Below are positions 37,089 through 52,900 of a stretch of DNA of 64,000 nt, piece by piece (the stretch's first letter is position 1; each line of letters begins with the position of its first letter). The position numbers were made by a program, and so were the translations under genes. Source of the stretch: Balanoglossus misakiensis (Eukaryota; Hemichordata); the NCBI GenBank assembly GCA_040954595.2, contig CM082587.2, forward strand, positions 7,564,001 through 7,628,000, given 5' to 3'. The notes below the pieces were generated by a model. The model did not search any database. It was not told where the DNA came from and was given only the letters and a program-made list of their open reading frames with translations.

Positions 37089-40000
37089 ATGAGTAGTTAT
37101 AAAAAAGATGAATTATCTGAAATAATGGCGCTGCCAGAGTATGATTTCACCGACGAGCTTGTGTTCTATGTGAATGGTAAAAAGGTAAGATCTATACCAA
37201 GTCATTTACTAGATTTAAATCTTGAGATATTCCGGTGTTTCCATATAAACCTGGCATTCATGTATATATGTAATCATTTCATTGCAAAAAATATTGTGGT
37301 ATTTGCCCGGAAGTCACAACTATTTAACTTATACACTGACGAATGATGTAACGGCCGATTGTGGATATGCAAATTATACGTGGTTATGTTGCTGTCGAGC
37401 CAATCCTTTTGTATTCTGCCACGCCTGATTCTTGCATATGCAATCCTATAAAGCGTCCTCTTCGAACAAACGCAGTATAATAATGCACTGGAAGGGTCTA
37501 TTTGTCCCACTTTAATGATTTGCATATGTTTTATTCTAAAGATCGTCGACAGGAATATTGACCCTGAGTTGACCTTGGTGGCGTACTTGCGAGAAACCTG
37601 TATCCACACAATTGATTCTGTTCGGACACAGTCCCTGTATTACACCCAAACAGGGAAAGCACATCACGTGACGGTTACAAAACACCATCCCATTTCTTTT
37701 TTATTGTTGATAGCGAGTGAAGCCAGGTCTTGTTTTCTGGACGATGTTTATAGGCTTCGATGATTGTTTATTAGATTCGTATTAATATTGGGGTCATTGG
37801 GCTTAGAAGTCTGTCATCCAGTTGCTATCATTCCCTCCCCGCCTACAACTACCATAGGTGAAAATAGATAACACATTATTAATAAGATTTATCACAAGAA
37901 TTCACTACTAGCAGACAATATTGTACCACTTGCAAACTTATTTCTTATCCTCCATGTGGCACTCATTTATACAAAAATGTTAATTTTATTCAAAAATAAA
38001 CATTCAACGACCTACTTCTTGGTGTTTGAGAACAACATTTAATTTTTTTTATAATTTTGGTAATACTAAAACAAAAATTTAAAAGGTTTAATGCCATTTT
38101 GTGGACTAGATGCACAAGACCAAATCGTGATATGTTTTCCCATGTGTTTTCTCGGGGGAGGTAAACCCCTAGCAGCTCATGGTCTATGATCTTCTGAAAA
38201 ATGCTGGCCTCTGAGGTGTGTAGTTCCTCAAAGCGGGCTTGTTCGACACTTCAATGCTATAAAGCTTTTTCCTTAATTAAAACCAAAGTATGTTTAAAAG
38301 GAACAAAATTATCGTGCGGAGAAGGTTCATGTGGAGCGTGTACAGTGATGATTTCGACTTTTGATCCCGGGTCTTCGAAGATAAGGTCGGTATATACATA
38401 GTCCTGTAGTGTACGGGTGGAACGGTGCGGGTGTACAGATTAACCTTTTCTCGTGACTTAGTTGCGTATATGCAACCTGTTTTGATCGATTTACTTCCGT
38501 CACATCAAAATATACAATGAAGAAAACTGACATTGCACAGTTGCGATCATGGAGGTCGTGGGATCGTACCATTGTAGTTGATTTACATGTTCGATACGTT
38601 TACATAAGGCTTATATTTTTCTGTTGGTGTTTCTGTATATTCAGTCACTGCTGTGTCACGGCCTGCATGGTACCAATTTGTTCAGTACATGGCAAGGCCA
38701 TTACTACAATCGAAGGTGTTGGCAGCGTCGCCGATAAGCTTCACCCTATACAGGTCAGTATCATCACAAAGAGTGCCTGCCTGCCCGCCTGCCTGCGCTA
38801 GTAAAAGTCATTGCATGTGAGAGTAGTAATAGATACTTCCTGTTTCCTGTTGACGGTTTTTGTCAAATTCTTGGTCTGGTCATATTTTAATGTGTGTATA
38901 TAACATTACCATACAATGAATACATAAAATTGCATAACGTAACCTTTCCTTTATGTTCAATATAGGAACAACTCATCAAAAGCCATGGGCTACAGTGTGG
39001 CTTTTGTACCCCAGGCATGGTGATGAACATGTACACGTTGCTACGCAACAATCCTTTACCAACGAAGGAAGAAATAGACTATGCTTTGAGTGGCATGATC
39101 TGTCGATGTACTGGATACAGGCCGATATTACAGGGAATGTACACCTTTTCACAGGTAGAGACCACAATTGAACCATGTTACACACTTCGAAACCATGCAC
39201 TCAGATACGAACTTTCACGACATATGAAATATTACATCTGTAGAAACAAAAAGTTACACCAGTGCAAGAATAAACTATATAACGGTTGGTTAAAGAATCA
39301 TACTATTCTAATGAGTTACACAGTTTACATCGCACTCTCTTCTTTTAAAAAACTTGTTTATTCTACGGTAGGATTCTTGTTGCAAGAAAAACGACGGAGT
39401 AGGGTGTTGTCGTTCTAATGGTGCAGTCTGTGAAGAGACTGTTGACACGGATGAAAATGATAAACCAATGAAAAGTGTGACCCAGGAATTCATATTTCCT
39501 CCAGAGCTGCTCGTAAGTGATGTGCCATCGATAGCTAGTTATTTATATCCGGGGAGACTGAGTATGAATTTAATTTAAAGGAACACAGTCACCTCTTATT
39601 TACACGTGTAAAAGTCTAGGGATGACCATGTGGTGGCACACGTTTTCTGTCCCGTGTCGGTCAGCCTAGCATGCTCGGAGATTTTTCCCTGGGATTGTCC
39701 CAGACTCTCTGTGAGCGCTCAGAAGAGATCCCACAAGTGCCGGCTGGGTAACCGAGACTAGGTAACAGCTAAATGTGCATATGTGACTCCAAAATGAATT
39801 GACTTATAATGTCTTTGCCGGAAAGATTCGCCTACTGACAAACGCCAGAGCCCGCAACTGAAATAGGGCCGAATACACTGATCAGGATTGAATATAAATT
39901 CATATTCTCTTATTTCGCAGACTAACCAAGAATTGCAAACTGGCACCTTTATGTGTAGAGGTCCCCGTGTCTTGTGGATTAAACCGACATCGCTGTGTCA

Positions 40001-40881
40001 AGCATTGGAAATTAAACAGCTGAAACCAAACGTGAAGCTGGTTGCGGGAAACAATGACATAGGTATGCATTAGTCATCACACTGACAAATCTTATCAACG
40101 AGGACTTACACATTCAATGTTGCCGGTTGAAACTAGAGACTAATTATTTTGGACCTGGGATGGACAAAACAATTATGCGTATACTACCTCAACCTCATAA
40201 ATACATATTTTTAGCTTAAAATTGTATTTCCCATGGGGATCCATACGCAATGTGCACGTGCTTCATCGTGACCGATTAATTGCAGGGTTGAACGTGCTGC
40301 TGCAAAAGTCGAGCCATGCCATCATGATGTCGGTGTCTGACATTCATGAACTCCGAAAGATTGACGTTGGGGAAGACGATGTCAGTGTTGGTAGTGCGGT
40401 TCCCATGTCTGAAGTTATCAACACCTTTGACACACTGATATCTGAACTTCCAGGTAAATGTGACCACATTTTTATCTACAATTAACCAGAAACGGGATAA
40501 ATGTGCTCCCCCAGTTTTGATACAAGCACCCTTAAATTATATGTTGCCCCTTTATAGTAAAAAGGATGTCTGAAAGTTTTTGAATATCCCTTTGGTTGTG
40601 CGCTCATTCACTCAATCACTCACCTACCAACAGAACAATCACACACACCTTGCTTATCTCTGCCATTAAATGACATTACTATCGACGTGCTGCACATGTG
40701 TCCCAGCTTTGACAACATTTGATGAAGAAATACTTCTTTTTTTACAGCATTGAAGACTCGTGTTCTAAAAGAGTTGAAACAGACGATACTATGTGTTGGT
40801 GGACCACAAACAAGAAACACTGCTGTAATTTTATTATATATCCATCTATTCATCAATCCATCTATCTATACCCATCCATCC

Positions 40882-40912
<31 letters not shown>

Positions 40913-43900
40913 TGTATGTATGTATGTATGTATGTATGTATGTATGTATGTATGTATGTATGTATGTATGTATGTATGTATGTATGTATGTATGTATGTA
41001 TGTATGTATGTATGTATGTATGTATGTATGTATGTATGTATGTATGTATGTATGTATGTATGTATGTATGTATGTATGTATGTATGTATGTATGTATGTA
41101 TGTATCTATGTATCTATGTATGTATGTATGTGTGTGTATGTAGGTGTGCATGTGTGTGTATGTATGTATGTATGTATGTATGTATGTATGTATGTACATG
41201 TATGTATGTATGTATGTATGTATGTATGTATGTATGTATGTATGTATGTATGTATGTATGTATGTATGTATGTATGTATGTATGTATGTATGTAGAATAG
41301 AAACATTAATTATCACTTTTAACGCCTTTTAGACACTCGGGGGGCACCTTGTTGCAGCTCTGGTGACCTCTGATATTATCCCACCACTCATCGCTGCTGG
41401 TTGTGAAGCAGTACTTGTTGGAAACAAAGGTAAAACTATTCAGCAGCAGTAAATTCCATAATATGAATATTAGTTCGAAAACGCTACATGGCCAGGTTTT
41501 TGAGTTCACAAATCCAACATGTCATAGAAATACAAGTTTTTGATATAATAGACTACCCGTTTATTTTCATTTTAATATAAACATTAACAGGTGCTTCAAG
41601 GAGGACTATTGCAGCACAAGAATTGTGTTTACCCGAGAGAAAGGTAGCTGTTCGTACCGACGAAATTGTGCAGTCCATCGTAATTCCCCTCACAAAACCA
41701 GTAAGTTGTTGACACCGATTGACACACGGTGGAGGACATATTCATGTAGTGGGATCATTATGTGCGCCATATATTGTAGCGTACTATACACATACACACA
41801 TATACCCCGTGTAGCATAAATTGGGAAGCGCAGTGTACCTGTCCACCTTCACACTTACTTGTTGATGTAAGAGTTGAAGACGTTTTGGAACTTGGTATCG
41901 CATTCATGATTCACCACCCCACGCACACACATTCACTATTATATCTAAACTGCGACCATCAAGCATTGTGTCATGTTTTTGCCATCTCATATGTGATATA
42001 CGTAAACAATTTATACCGAAGTTTTCTGTAGTTTTCTATGCTACATACAAGCTAGCGCTGGCTGTTCTGGAATATTTGATAGCCTTTTTTTTTTACTTTT
42101 GTCATACATTTTTCTTGTTACGTTTATTCTTATTCGAAGAACACTGTTCATGCATTATTTTAACACTGATTCTCGATAGGACGAATATTTTGGGTCATAT
42201 CATACCCGCACTCCACACAGAAGGGACAATGAACTCGACGTTGTCAGTGCAGGCATGAGGGTTCGCCTCAACCGTAGTGCGACTGCATGTACCGTTGATG
42301 ACCTACATGTTCGTTATGGTGGGATTGGATTGCTCGCATCGAAAAGAATCCAGGATGATGTACAGGTTTTGAAGAAAAGGTTGTTCAAACTAGTTTATAT
42401 CGATTCATATGTGTTCTGTTATCTGTGACCACGTTTTAGTCGATTTTGTTTATTTTCTTCATTTGTTGATAAGCGAAGTACTAGTAGCAAGATCTCGCGA
42501 GGCTTGTTTGATTTTCGTCATTATGGGTTATTCAAGCATTGTATGATACTAGAATAGTTGCAATTCATCAAACCTGTAACTTTTGTGCCACGACGGGCCA
42601 TGAGTTGTGTTTTTTTGTTTCACATACGATTTCGCCAAGTTCGGAAAATGCTCTATTCAGATCAAATTCACTGTACTCATGACGCCAGTTTTAAAATGTT
42701 TTTGTTACGCATTTACCATTTCACTTAACCATTAACTGGCATACATTGTACAAGTAGCTGTTTTATAACATTTGTATGAAAATGGATGGTTTGAACTGCC
42801 TGTAATGATATGTAAATATATTTTATCTCTATTAAGAATGTGGGACGAAGCAATTATTGAAGAAATCTTCAAAATTATACACAAGCACTCCAACGTTATA
42901 ATAACATCAAGCGAAGTGACGCGTGATGATGCCAGCATGAGTGAATCGAAAGAGTTTAAAATGATGACCATGAAGAACTTTTTCTTCAAGTTCTTTTACA
43001 TGGTCAGAAAAGAGACGGGCCAGGAAATGATAGATACTGACGGACGAATGAGCTTATGTCCTACCCAAGCAATTAAAGGAACTCAAATTTGGCAGGTACA
43101 AACTGACTATTGGTTTTGTGTAAATTGTTACAAAATTTTCGTATGACCTTATCTTCACTTAAAGACCAGGACTGTTAACTCTTTTCAGCTCACTGAACAC
43201 CAATTTTTGGTTTTAGAAAGTCAAATATCTTTCTTTCGGGGATTTGAAACTGAATATGGAAAACTGAATATCGCCAAATGTGTATTTTGGCGGCATCACC
43301 ATACATGGTAATAGATAGATGTGCTTATAGCATGTTTGAAAATATTAAAGCATCGTTGTGAACGACTGCAAGATGATACAGTAACTTTAAATGAAGAACA
43401 CGACGACCTAAAAGGAAACCTTGGTCATTGCAGTAATTAACACGTTGTGCACATAAAATGACAATGAAGTTGTTCCATTGCTTTAAATGAATTAATCATA
43501 AAACTGTATCTTCTGGGAGTACTGAAACTGACGTCAGACAAAAATCCAATATGAATTACGTCATTTTGCAGAGTAATACACTGGGTGCAGTCGGAGAACC
43601 AATCGTGAATTCAGAATCTTGGGAGCTTACATCTGGCGAGTTAATGTTTCAGGATGACATACCAAGAAGGGAAGGTAATCACACAAGCTCTTAATAGTTA
43701 ACACGTCGTGTACAAAAAAGAACCCCTCACACCAAGGACATGTAATAACTCCAATTTAGTTGAATGTCGTTTTATTTTTATTTTTTTTTTTATTTTTTTT
43801 TGGGGGGGGTTACTGCAGGCGCCAACACATGGCACAAAATTGGCTTCTGTGTTTGATACGTCAACGTATAAGAAATCTAGGCACCCTTATCAAAAAAATA

Positions 43901-46900
43901 ACAAGCAAAAACTCCACCATTCCCTGCACGAGGGTTGAAAAATTGATTGTTTAATTTTTGACTTGACGCTAGATTTTGTAAATCTTTATTTGCATGATTA
44001 TTCATCAGATGAGCTGTTTATGGCCCTGTTGACAAGTAGTCGACCACACGCCAAGATAAGGTAAATACCGCTGTTTTTTTTTTTTTTTTTTTTTTTTTTT
44101 GAAATGGTCCCACCACAATTAGACTCCCACAATCGCTTATTTGGTGGATGTTCCTTTATTTAGTATTGTATTTTTGCTAGACATCGACCAATGTATAATT
44201 CAAAATTGCCGCCAATCTCTGTGTTAACTCTATGGAAAAAATGAAAATAATGATTTGTATGAAAACAGGATACAGAACACCGTGTGTTCTTGTTTTCAAA
44301 AAGACACCGGACCCAGAGGAGCATTATTATCTTAAAATCTGTCCTCTAGGTGCATACACCTCAGGGGATTTATGTGATAAATGTTAAACCAGTATCTTAT
44401 GTTTGTAGATCAGTGAACACCGCTGCAGCGTTGGCAATGGACGGAGTGGTTGCGTATGTTGATGTACATGCAATCACTGGACAGAATTACAACAGGATTA
44501 CTAAAGAAAAGATTTTTGCTGAAGATGAGGTATGCCAAAGGACAAACCTAGTTTACTTTCTATGCTTCTGTACTTGAAAGCGTTAATCATTTAAAATAGT
44601 ACGACCGTTCATTTTGCTGAAAGAGAGGTTCCGAGCAGGTTGCCCTTTTGTCAAAAGTTTTCAAGTCAAGAGCCGTTATTCAGACCTGTCTGCAGGACCT
44701 ATTGCTTTCAAGTAAAATGATGATGAACATATGCATATATACATACATGTGCACATCAACTTGAGAAATGGATAAGATCTGTACTTGTTGCAGTTTTCTA
44801 ATGGTCCATTCTCACTCACAGGTAAAATACGTCGGTGAGGTTATCGGTGGTATATTAGCTACGAGCCAGCGGATTGCCAGACGTGCTGTGAAGTGCATAG
44901 AGGTGGCATACGAAGATCTTGAGGCCGTACTCACCATTGAGGTATGCTTCAAATGTGTATTTTCATCAGGTGGTGAAGGAATTTGATTAGATTATTTCAT
45001 TTATAACCAATACATCCTGTAGCACAATGCCTATCAGAAACATATCAGCATTTTGTTTTGGAATTTATTTATGTGTGTGGTCTGTTGCGCAAACTAATAC
45101 CACAACGTTTGTTTACAAAGTCGGTTATTATTCTGAAATTATTTTGGGGCTGCTGACTATAATTTTTTGTAAACTATGTTTTAATATTTCCAAGGACGCT
45201 GTTCAACATGGATTATTTTTTGATGACACTGTCAACCGTAAATTGGGTGATCCTGACAGAGGCTTCGATGAGTCAGACCACATTTTTGAAGGAGAGTTTC
45301 GAATTGGCGGACAGGAGCATTACTATACGGAGCCAATTTGTATACGAGCTATTCCTGGCGTCGGTTGCAAAATAATGGAAATTTTCGCAACCTCCCATGG
45401 TCTGCTTGCACTGCAGGTAAATTGAATCTTCTTATTAAAGGTTACAGACATAATAATATGTTGTATCTAAACAATCTGCAGCCATATATGAGAAAATGCC
45501 AGTCGTTTTCGAGATATTGGTGAGACCGACAGACAGAGGCAGACACGCACAAACAGAGATAATAATGATATAAACCGCCGTGTGTATTATGGACTCAAAT
45601 GGAAAAAAAAATATCCAACAAATACAACATCATGTCACAATATAAACAAGTCTATATATCTCAGGTTATCCCAAGGGACTCGTATGATAAATGACAGATC
45701 AATAATGACACAATCGCTTTCTCTAAAGATAGATTTTAAGAAAGGTTTTTCCACCAAATTTTCAAGAAATTACCTTAAAATACACTATTTAATTTTGAGC
45801 CTCAGATTTCAACAAGTCAAACGTGGATCGTTCATAACACCAGAATTCTAAACAATAAGACTGACAGTTGTGAGATAAAAATATCTACATGTAAAATTTT
45901 AAAGTAATAGAACAAACACATTTTGAGAATAAGTTAACGTAGTAAGATTAACCCCTAGAGACATGAATCCTCGGCATTTCAAAATAGTCGGACAGGCGTA
46001 TTCTGTTTTTACCAAAACCTTCAAATATTCCCTCAAATACAGTGCAGATTTTGTCCAAACATGTTTACATTAATCCAAGTAACTTGCATTTGGTATGTCA
46101 AAAGTAGAAGAAACCATGCAATTAGTGACTGTAACTACCTGACTGTTATGATTAACGAATTCCATACGATGACAGATTGCTGATGGATGCGATCAGAATG
46201 ATATGAAAAGCTCCACTTTCAAATTGCGATTTCAAGAAAAGTTGATGTTCTGATTGTTGTAATATGGCTCGCTACTCTTCTAGGAAGTAGTTTCTGATGT
46301 CATTGGTGTGGACTGTAATAAGGTCGCCTGTAGCACTCTTCGACTCGGTTGTTCTTTTGGCGGTAAGGATGTCCGTCCTACCCAGTATGGAGCAATTTGT
46401 GCGGCTGCAGCAAACAAGTAAGTGAGGCAAACTTCATGCTGTCACACTGGTTTCTCTGTGCATGTTCATTGTGTCTGGTAGACGATGACGCATTTAACAG
46501 TGCCTTCTTAAAACCTCCAAATTATTTACATATTTTACTTCTAACCAATTAAAAATCCTGATTTTCAATCTACCAATCGGAACACAGACCTCGGCCTGAT
46601 CCCTCGGCATAGTGTACCAACCCTTAATTCGACCAAAATTAGCCATGGTGTATACTTCAACCAAGTTAGGTGGACTTAAAACAAGAGATTAGGGAGTCGT
46701 TGCCATGGGCACATGGATTCCTCCTCACTGCTCCTCATTTACTGGGTTAGGGGTTTAGGGTTCACATGCTCCTCCTCGCTACTCACCCCAGAAATCTGAA
46801 TGATATGAATCCAATCATGAGTGAGGAAAATGGGGACAAGTTGACCTATCACGTCAAGGTTGTATCCACATTGGCCTTCGCCATTGTGGCCAATATGGAT

Positions 46901-49900
46901 GCGCGAGTGTGTACCCCCTAAGTAGGTTATGTTACAGATCACAGGGTATATATATGAATCAGGAATAAGGTCGCTTGTTACGTAGCAACTGAATTCGGAG
47001 GCCCGTTGCAAGAGATCATAAAGCTGGGGATTTTATTAAATTTATCGATATCAGTTTTCTCAAATTATCTCTGTACATACGGGTATAGGCCCCCATATGA
47101 CAAAAATCAACATTATTAATTCGATTTGAATTCTCTGTTTTCAAAGAGTGAAGAAACCGGTTCGGTTGGTGTTAGAAAGAGATGAAGACATGAAAATTAC
47201 CGGCAAGAGGATGGCAGTTTTAGCCAAGTACAGAGCCGGCTTTGCAGGAGACGACGGTTTGAAGGCGCTCGATATTAAGATCTATTTCGAAGGAGGATAC
47301 TACGAGGACTACCAATGCATTGTAAGCGTCTCTTCGTTTAGACAATTAGGTTCCCATGTTCACATACAGAAGCCTTCACCCCTGTATGTATGTATGTATG
47401 TATGTATGTATGTATGTATGTATGTATGTATGTATGTATGTATGTATGTATGTATGTATGTATGTATGTATGTATGTATGTATGTATGTATGTATGTATG
47501 TATGTATGTATGTATGTATGTATGTATGTATGTATGTATGTATGTATGTATGTATGTATGTATGTATGTATGTATGTATGTATGTATGTATGTATGTATG
47601 TATGTATGTATGTATGTATGTATGTATGTATGTATGTATGTATGTATGTATGTATGTATGTATGTATGTATGTATGTATGTATGTATGTATGTATGTATG
47701 TATGTATGTATGTATGTATGTATGTATGTATGTATGTATGTATGTATGTATGTATGTATGTATGTATGTATGTATGTATGTATGTATGTATGTATGTATG
47801 TATGTATGTATGTATGTATGTATGTATGTATGTATGTATGTATGTATGTATGTATGTATGTATGTATGTATGTATGTATGTATGTATGTATGTATGTATG
47901 TATGTATGTATGTATGTATGTATGTATGTATGTATGTATGTATGTATGTATGTATGTATGTATGTATGTATGTATGTATGTATGTATGTATGTATGTATG
48001 TATGTATGTATGTATGTATGTATGTATGTATGTATGTATGTATGTATGTATGTATGTATGTATGTATGTATGTATGTATGTATGTATGTATGTATGTATG
48101 TATGTATGTATGTATGTATGTATGTATGTATGTATGTATGTATGTATGTATGTATGTATGTATGTATGTATGTATGTATGTATGTATGTATGTATGTATG
48201 TATGTATGTATGTATGTATGTATGTATGTATGTATGTATGTATGTATGTATGTATGTATGTATGTATGTATGTATGTATGTATGTATGTATGTATGTATG
48301 TATGTATGTATGTATGTATGTATGTATGTATGTATGTATGTATGTATGTATGTATGTATGTATGTATGTATGTATGTATGTATGTATGTATGTATGTATG
48401 TATGTATGTATGTATGTATGTATGTATGTATGTATGTATGTATGTATGTATGTATGTATGTATGTATGTATGTATGTATGTATGTATGCATGCATGCATG
48501 CATGCATATGTATGCATGCATATGCATGCATGCATGTATGCATGCATGCATGCATGCATGCATGCATGCATGCATGCATACATATGCATGCATGCATGCA
48601 TACATATGCATGCATGCATGCATACATATGCATGCATGCATGCATGCATGCATGCATACATACATACATACATACATACATACATACATACATACATACA
48701 TACATACATACATACATACTGAAACTTAGCCCAATACTGAATCTCACCCAAAGGCAAACAAATATATGTATGTATGTATGTATGTATACATACTGAAACT
48801 TAGCCCAATACTGAATCTCACCCAAAGGCAAACAAATATATGTATGCATGCATGCATGCATGCATGCATACATACATACATACATACATACATACATACA
48901 TACATACATACATACATACATACATACATACATACATACATACATACATACATACATACATACATACATACATACATACATACATACATACATACATACA
49001 TACATACATACATACATACTGAAACTTAGCCCAATACTGAATCTCACCCAAAGGCAAACAAATATACGAAAGATAGTAAGAGACTGCGAACAACTGAATC
49101 ATTAACACGCCATGTGACTAGTGAGCTGGACTTTAACTAGAAGCTATGTTCTTAATCAAGTGTACGTTAGCTACAACTTTTAAATCTAAAATATCACTAT
49201 GTAAAGTACCTAACTGTATTTTCATCTTCTTTTCATTTAATCGGTACCCCTCCCCAAACACACAGATAATGAGATATGCTCTCCCCTTAATGGAAAGAGG
49301 ATATGATATTGAGCATTTTCAGTTTCAAGGAAAGGTATGCAAGACGAATACACCTCCAAACACTGCTTACAGAGGTTTTGGAATACCACAAACAGCCATC
49401 ATCATGGAGAACATTATGTCTGAATTTTCCCTGCGGTATGACAAGAGCCATTCAAAGGTAAACCTGGAATTCTGCTTGTTATTATGTGTCAGGGGAAATA
49501 CACGCAATGCGAATCTCACAGGCGAATTATATTAACTGTATGCGGGAAGTGCGGTATTTGACACAGATGCGCATGTAGTATTGCTTTCTCGGTCTTTTAT
49601 TATTGCTAAGTGGCAAAAACATTAAATCGGTATGTAAGATGATCTCCAGGTTTCGCGTCGTATGAGTGCTTGCGCGATGTTCTGGCCTTCTGATACCCAA
49701 CATTACATGAAGAAATTTAAGTTTTGAAAGCTCTTACTGGCCACGTTTCTGGAATCGACGAAATATAATGATCTTTGGCATTTCCAGAGTCTCAGACTTT
49801 ATACTAAGCATTAACAAGACTCACAAAATCGATGGACACCCCCCCCCCCCCCTACTTAACTCACCCGATCGACCCAATAAATTGCGGCAAAAAATCACTG

Positions 49901-52900
49901 TCTTCCTGTTCACAACTATAATGCGCCACCATTACGAAATTCGATCGTGTCAAAACTTGCGCATGTGCATACCTTCCCATTTCTTCAAAGTTGATTGATT
50001 GGTTGGTCCACAGTCAGGGTCGTCCGGTCGGTCGTTAGATTGATCTGCACTATTTCATCAATTGATTGACTGATCGATTGATCGACTAAGGTTAATGACC
50101 GATCGACTGAATAAGTAACTGACAGACTGGTATATTGCTTCATCACAGGTTAGAGAACGTAATTTTGAGGATGATGGCCAAGCTGTTGAGCAATGTTACG
50201 GACAGCAGTGTTGGGAGGAATGTCTCATCTCAAGTGACTTTTTAAATCGACAAAAGGATATTGAAATCTTCAACAGGTAAAATTCACCATTTTGTTAAAA
50301 TTGTTTCTCGACCTCTTATAACTCCCTAAAAGACACTTCACAAACAGGAGGGTACATGTTAATACATGTCTCAGGACACACGGCATATTGCGCAACTCCG
50401 CTGTTGCCACCTTTTACTTTCTGGTAGCCTGAGTTCCAATAACATGAGAATAGTTCTGCAATACATTTTTGTTGGTACCGACGATTAGGACGGACGAAAA
50501 TGAACGTTACACAATGTTGTTGTTTCAGGTGTCATAGATGGGTGAAAAGAGGGATTTCGATCATCCCAGTTGACTATATGGTCGGGAATTTTGATAAATC
50601 GTATCAGATGGTAAGGTTGCATTTTAAGTGCAGTGTTTGCTATGTGAAAGTGTAATCGAACAACTTTTCATTGAACTTCGAAATAACACATTTTCGGGAC
50701 GATTTTGATAATTGAAATATCTCTGATTCACATCCTGTAAACACAGAAGCAAGCATTCTTATTTGTTTACTTATGTTATCTCGCAATTAATCCAAAGCCA
50801 TATGCTTCACCAAAGGGAACATAAGTCCACAAACAATACAACTTCATAAAGTGACAGAAACATTTTCAATCTTCGAAAACATGTAGCTGCGAGGGTTGGG
50901 TGACCACTTCCTCAATTATGACATCGCGTTGGGTGAAGAGACTTATATGACAAAAGTAATTTTTTTTGTCTTTCTTACTTTCACTCATTAGCGGTCTCTC
51001 GAAAATATATATTTAAATCCCTGCATTGCACATGAAGCCAACCACTTCTGGCCATTTTGCTCTGTTTGTGGGAGATAAATAAACACTAAAGACTAACGAG
51101 ATGGTCGATTATTTATAGTTTCGGCAATTCGACTTACGTTCCTTTCCTATGGCATTTTCGACAAGCATCAAGCCACGGCAAAAAGTTGTCGACGCTGCGT
51201 TCGCTATTATCAAGACTTTTTCGCATGGTTTATTAATCATTTTTATAGCTGGAATTGCTTTTGTTGGCTCTTCGGGTAGTGGACCCCTCCCAAGTTTGGT
51301 AGACAGATTGTACCCGTCAAGAACTGGCCATGACTGCCGAGTGTTGCGGCTGTGTTGCTATTTGGGCTGTGCCTCCATCACACGCGTGGTTGAGGGCAGG
51401 ATATGACTCCATTCAACTCATTAAATATTGGCATTTGAGATTGAAGAATAACCCTCTGTTATGTCCACATATTAACAGGGAGGTGCCCTCGTTCTAGTGC
51501 ACACTGATGGATCTGTTTTTCTTAACGTTGGCGGAGTTGAGATGGGACAAGGGCTTCACACCAAGCTTATCCAGATAGCAAGCCACGAACTTGGGATACC
51601 AACCGAGTGCATTGGTGTATCAGCTGCCGGAGTGCAAGTTATACCAAATGTATCTGCAACATCATCGAGTATCAGCACAGATATGAATGGGAATGCTGTA
51701 AAGGTATCGGGAAATACTAAAATCTTACACCCCATGGACCTGTGATCAGATTTCTCACACGAGTTGGGAATATTTTGTCTAACGAGGCACCAACATTTTC
51801 ACAGAGGCGAATTTCTGCCTCAACAAATCCTTTCATATTTCTACCGCTCGACGTATTTCTTGTTGTTTGTTTGTTTGTTTGTTTGTTTGTTTGTTTGTTT
51901 GTTTATTTTTTTGTTTGTTTGTGTGTGTGCTCAAATCTGTCTCCCTAATTATTCTTTCCAGCATGTGCGAATTGTTATCATCATCTGTCAATATCCGATG
52001 AGCATGAATTATTCTGGGCTCTGAATTCTGTAAACGTTCATCAGTCTCTTGAGAATATGACAAGGGCCTCTTCTATGCATATTTCAGAAACTTCCTTCTC
52101 GTGGACTTTTAACGCATACACGTCAATAATTTTTCACTGATCAGCATCTACTACCGGTGCATAATTGCAAACTTGTCTTTGATACGTATATGTGCACGGT
52201 ATCCTGAAATATAATGCGTAATCATTTTTTTAAAATCTGTTGCACTTTTTATCCAATGAAGAAAGCATGTGAAAAGATCAAAAGCAAACTACAACCGTAT
52301 GTTGATGCCAAACCTGGAGGAACTTGGAAGGAGTGGGTAAGTGGCTGTAAAGCAAACCGGGCACTGTCAGGGTGCACATACAAACGTCAGATGTTTTCGT
52401 GAATAAGAGAGTTTTCAGTAACTAAGTGGTGGGATGGATGAGGTTTCCTTCATTCTTTATTTTAACTCGCGTGTTCACACACACACACCTACATATAAGT
52501 ATTTACCTAAGCTTGACTGAAATGGTTACTCCCTTAAGTAGGTTTTATACTACGTGCTAGGGGGTAATATCACATTATAATAATCTTTTTCTGGATAAAA
52601 GGTTGACAACTCTGTAGTAAATGTTTGAATAATTGGTATATTAATGTATTTCATGACTTCTTTTTGGTCAAACATGTGTCTGTGTATAGTTAGCATAATA
52701 AACTCATTCGACTTTAATCACATTTTGTTATTTTTTCTCTAACAAAGTTTCAGAATGACCCAAAATCACTGTAGCTTATGAACTTTAACTTCTTAAAAAT
52801 CGCCCATCTTGAAATTGTGTCGACCTTTTGAGACTTTCATCACTCACCTAGGTAGGCAGCAATTACTTTTACCTAGAGTAAAAGTACTTTATCATTGCTT

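Larger units (their letters stand above)
34255..41640 (+). repeat. Tandem duplication, left copy (5' flank and exons 1-11 of XDH)
   Basis: Sequence identity with 55695-64000 begins abruptly at GCTTTGAAATTT in both copies and continues to the window end. The offset is 21440 at first. It then shifts by small indels: a shorter poly-C at 56580, an 8-bp addition at 59525, and extra CCTG units at 60226. A larger addition in intron 6 moves it to about 22308. The first ~3.5 kb is almost identical between copies. Confidence 0.95.

Noticed and set aside
40880-41300. CRISPR-like or satellite array
   Set aside because: Four-base simple repeat without spacers; CRISPR is not expected in an animal genome.
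40719-41316. Long repeat-encoded frames in XDH intron 9 (also 63076-63695)
   Set aside because: The true exon ends at a donor after 40824 (63181); the rest is a tetranucleotide array.
47148-49108. Very long open frames of MYVC or IHTY repeats on both strands
   Set aside because: Pure translation of (TATG)n/(CATA)n; only 47147-47321 (an XDH exon) is real coding sequence.
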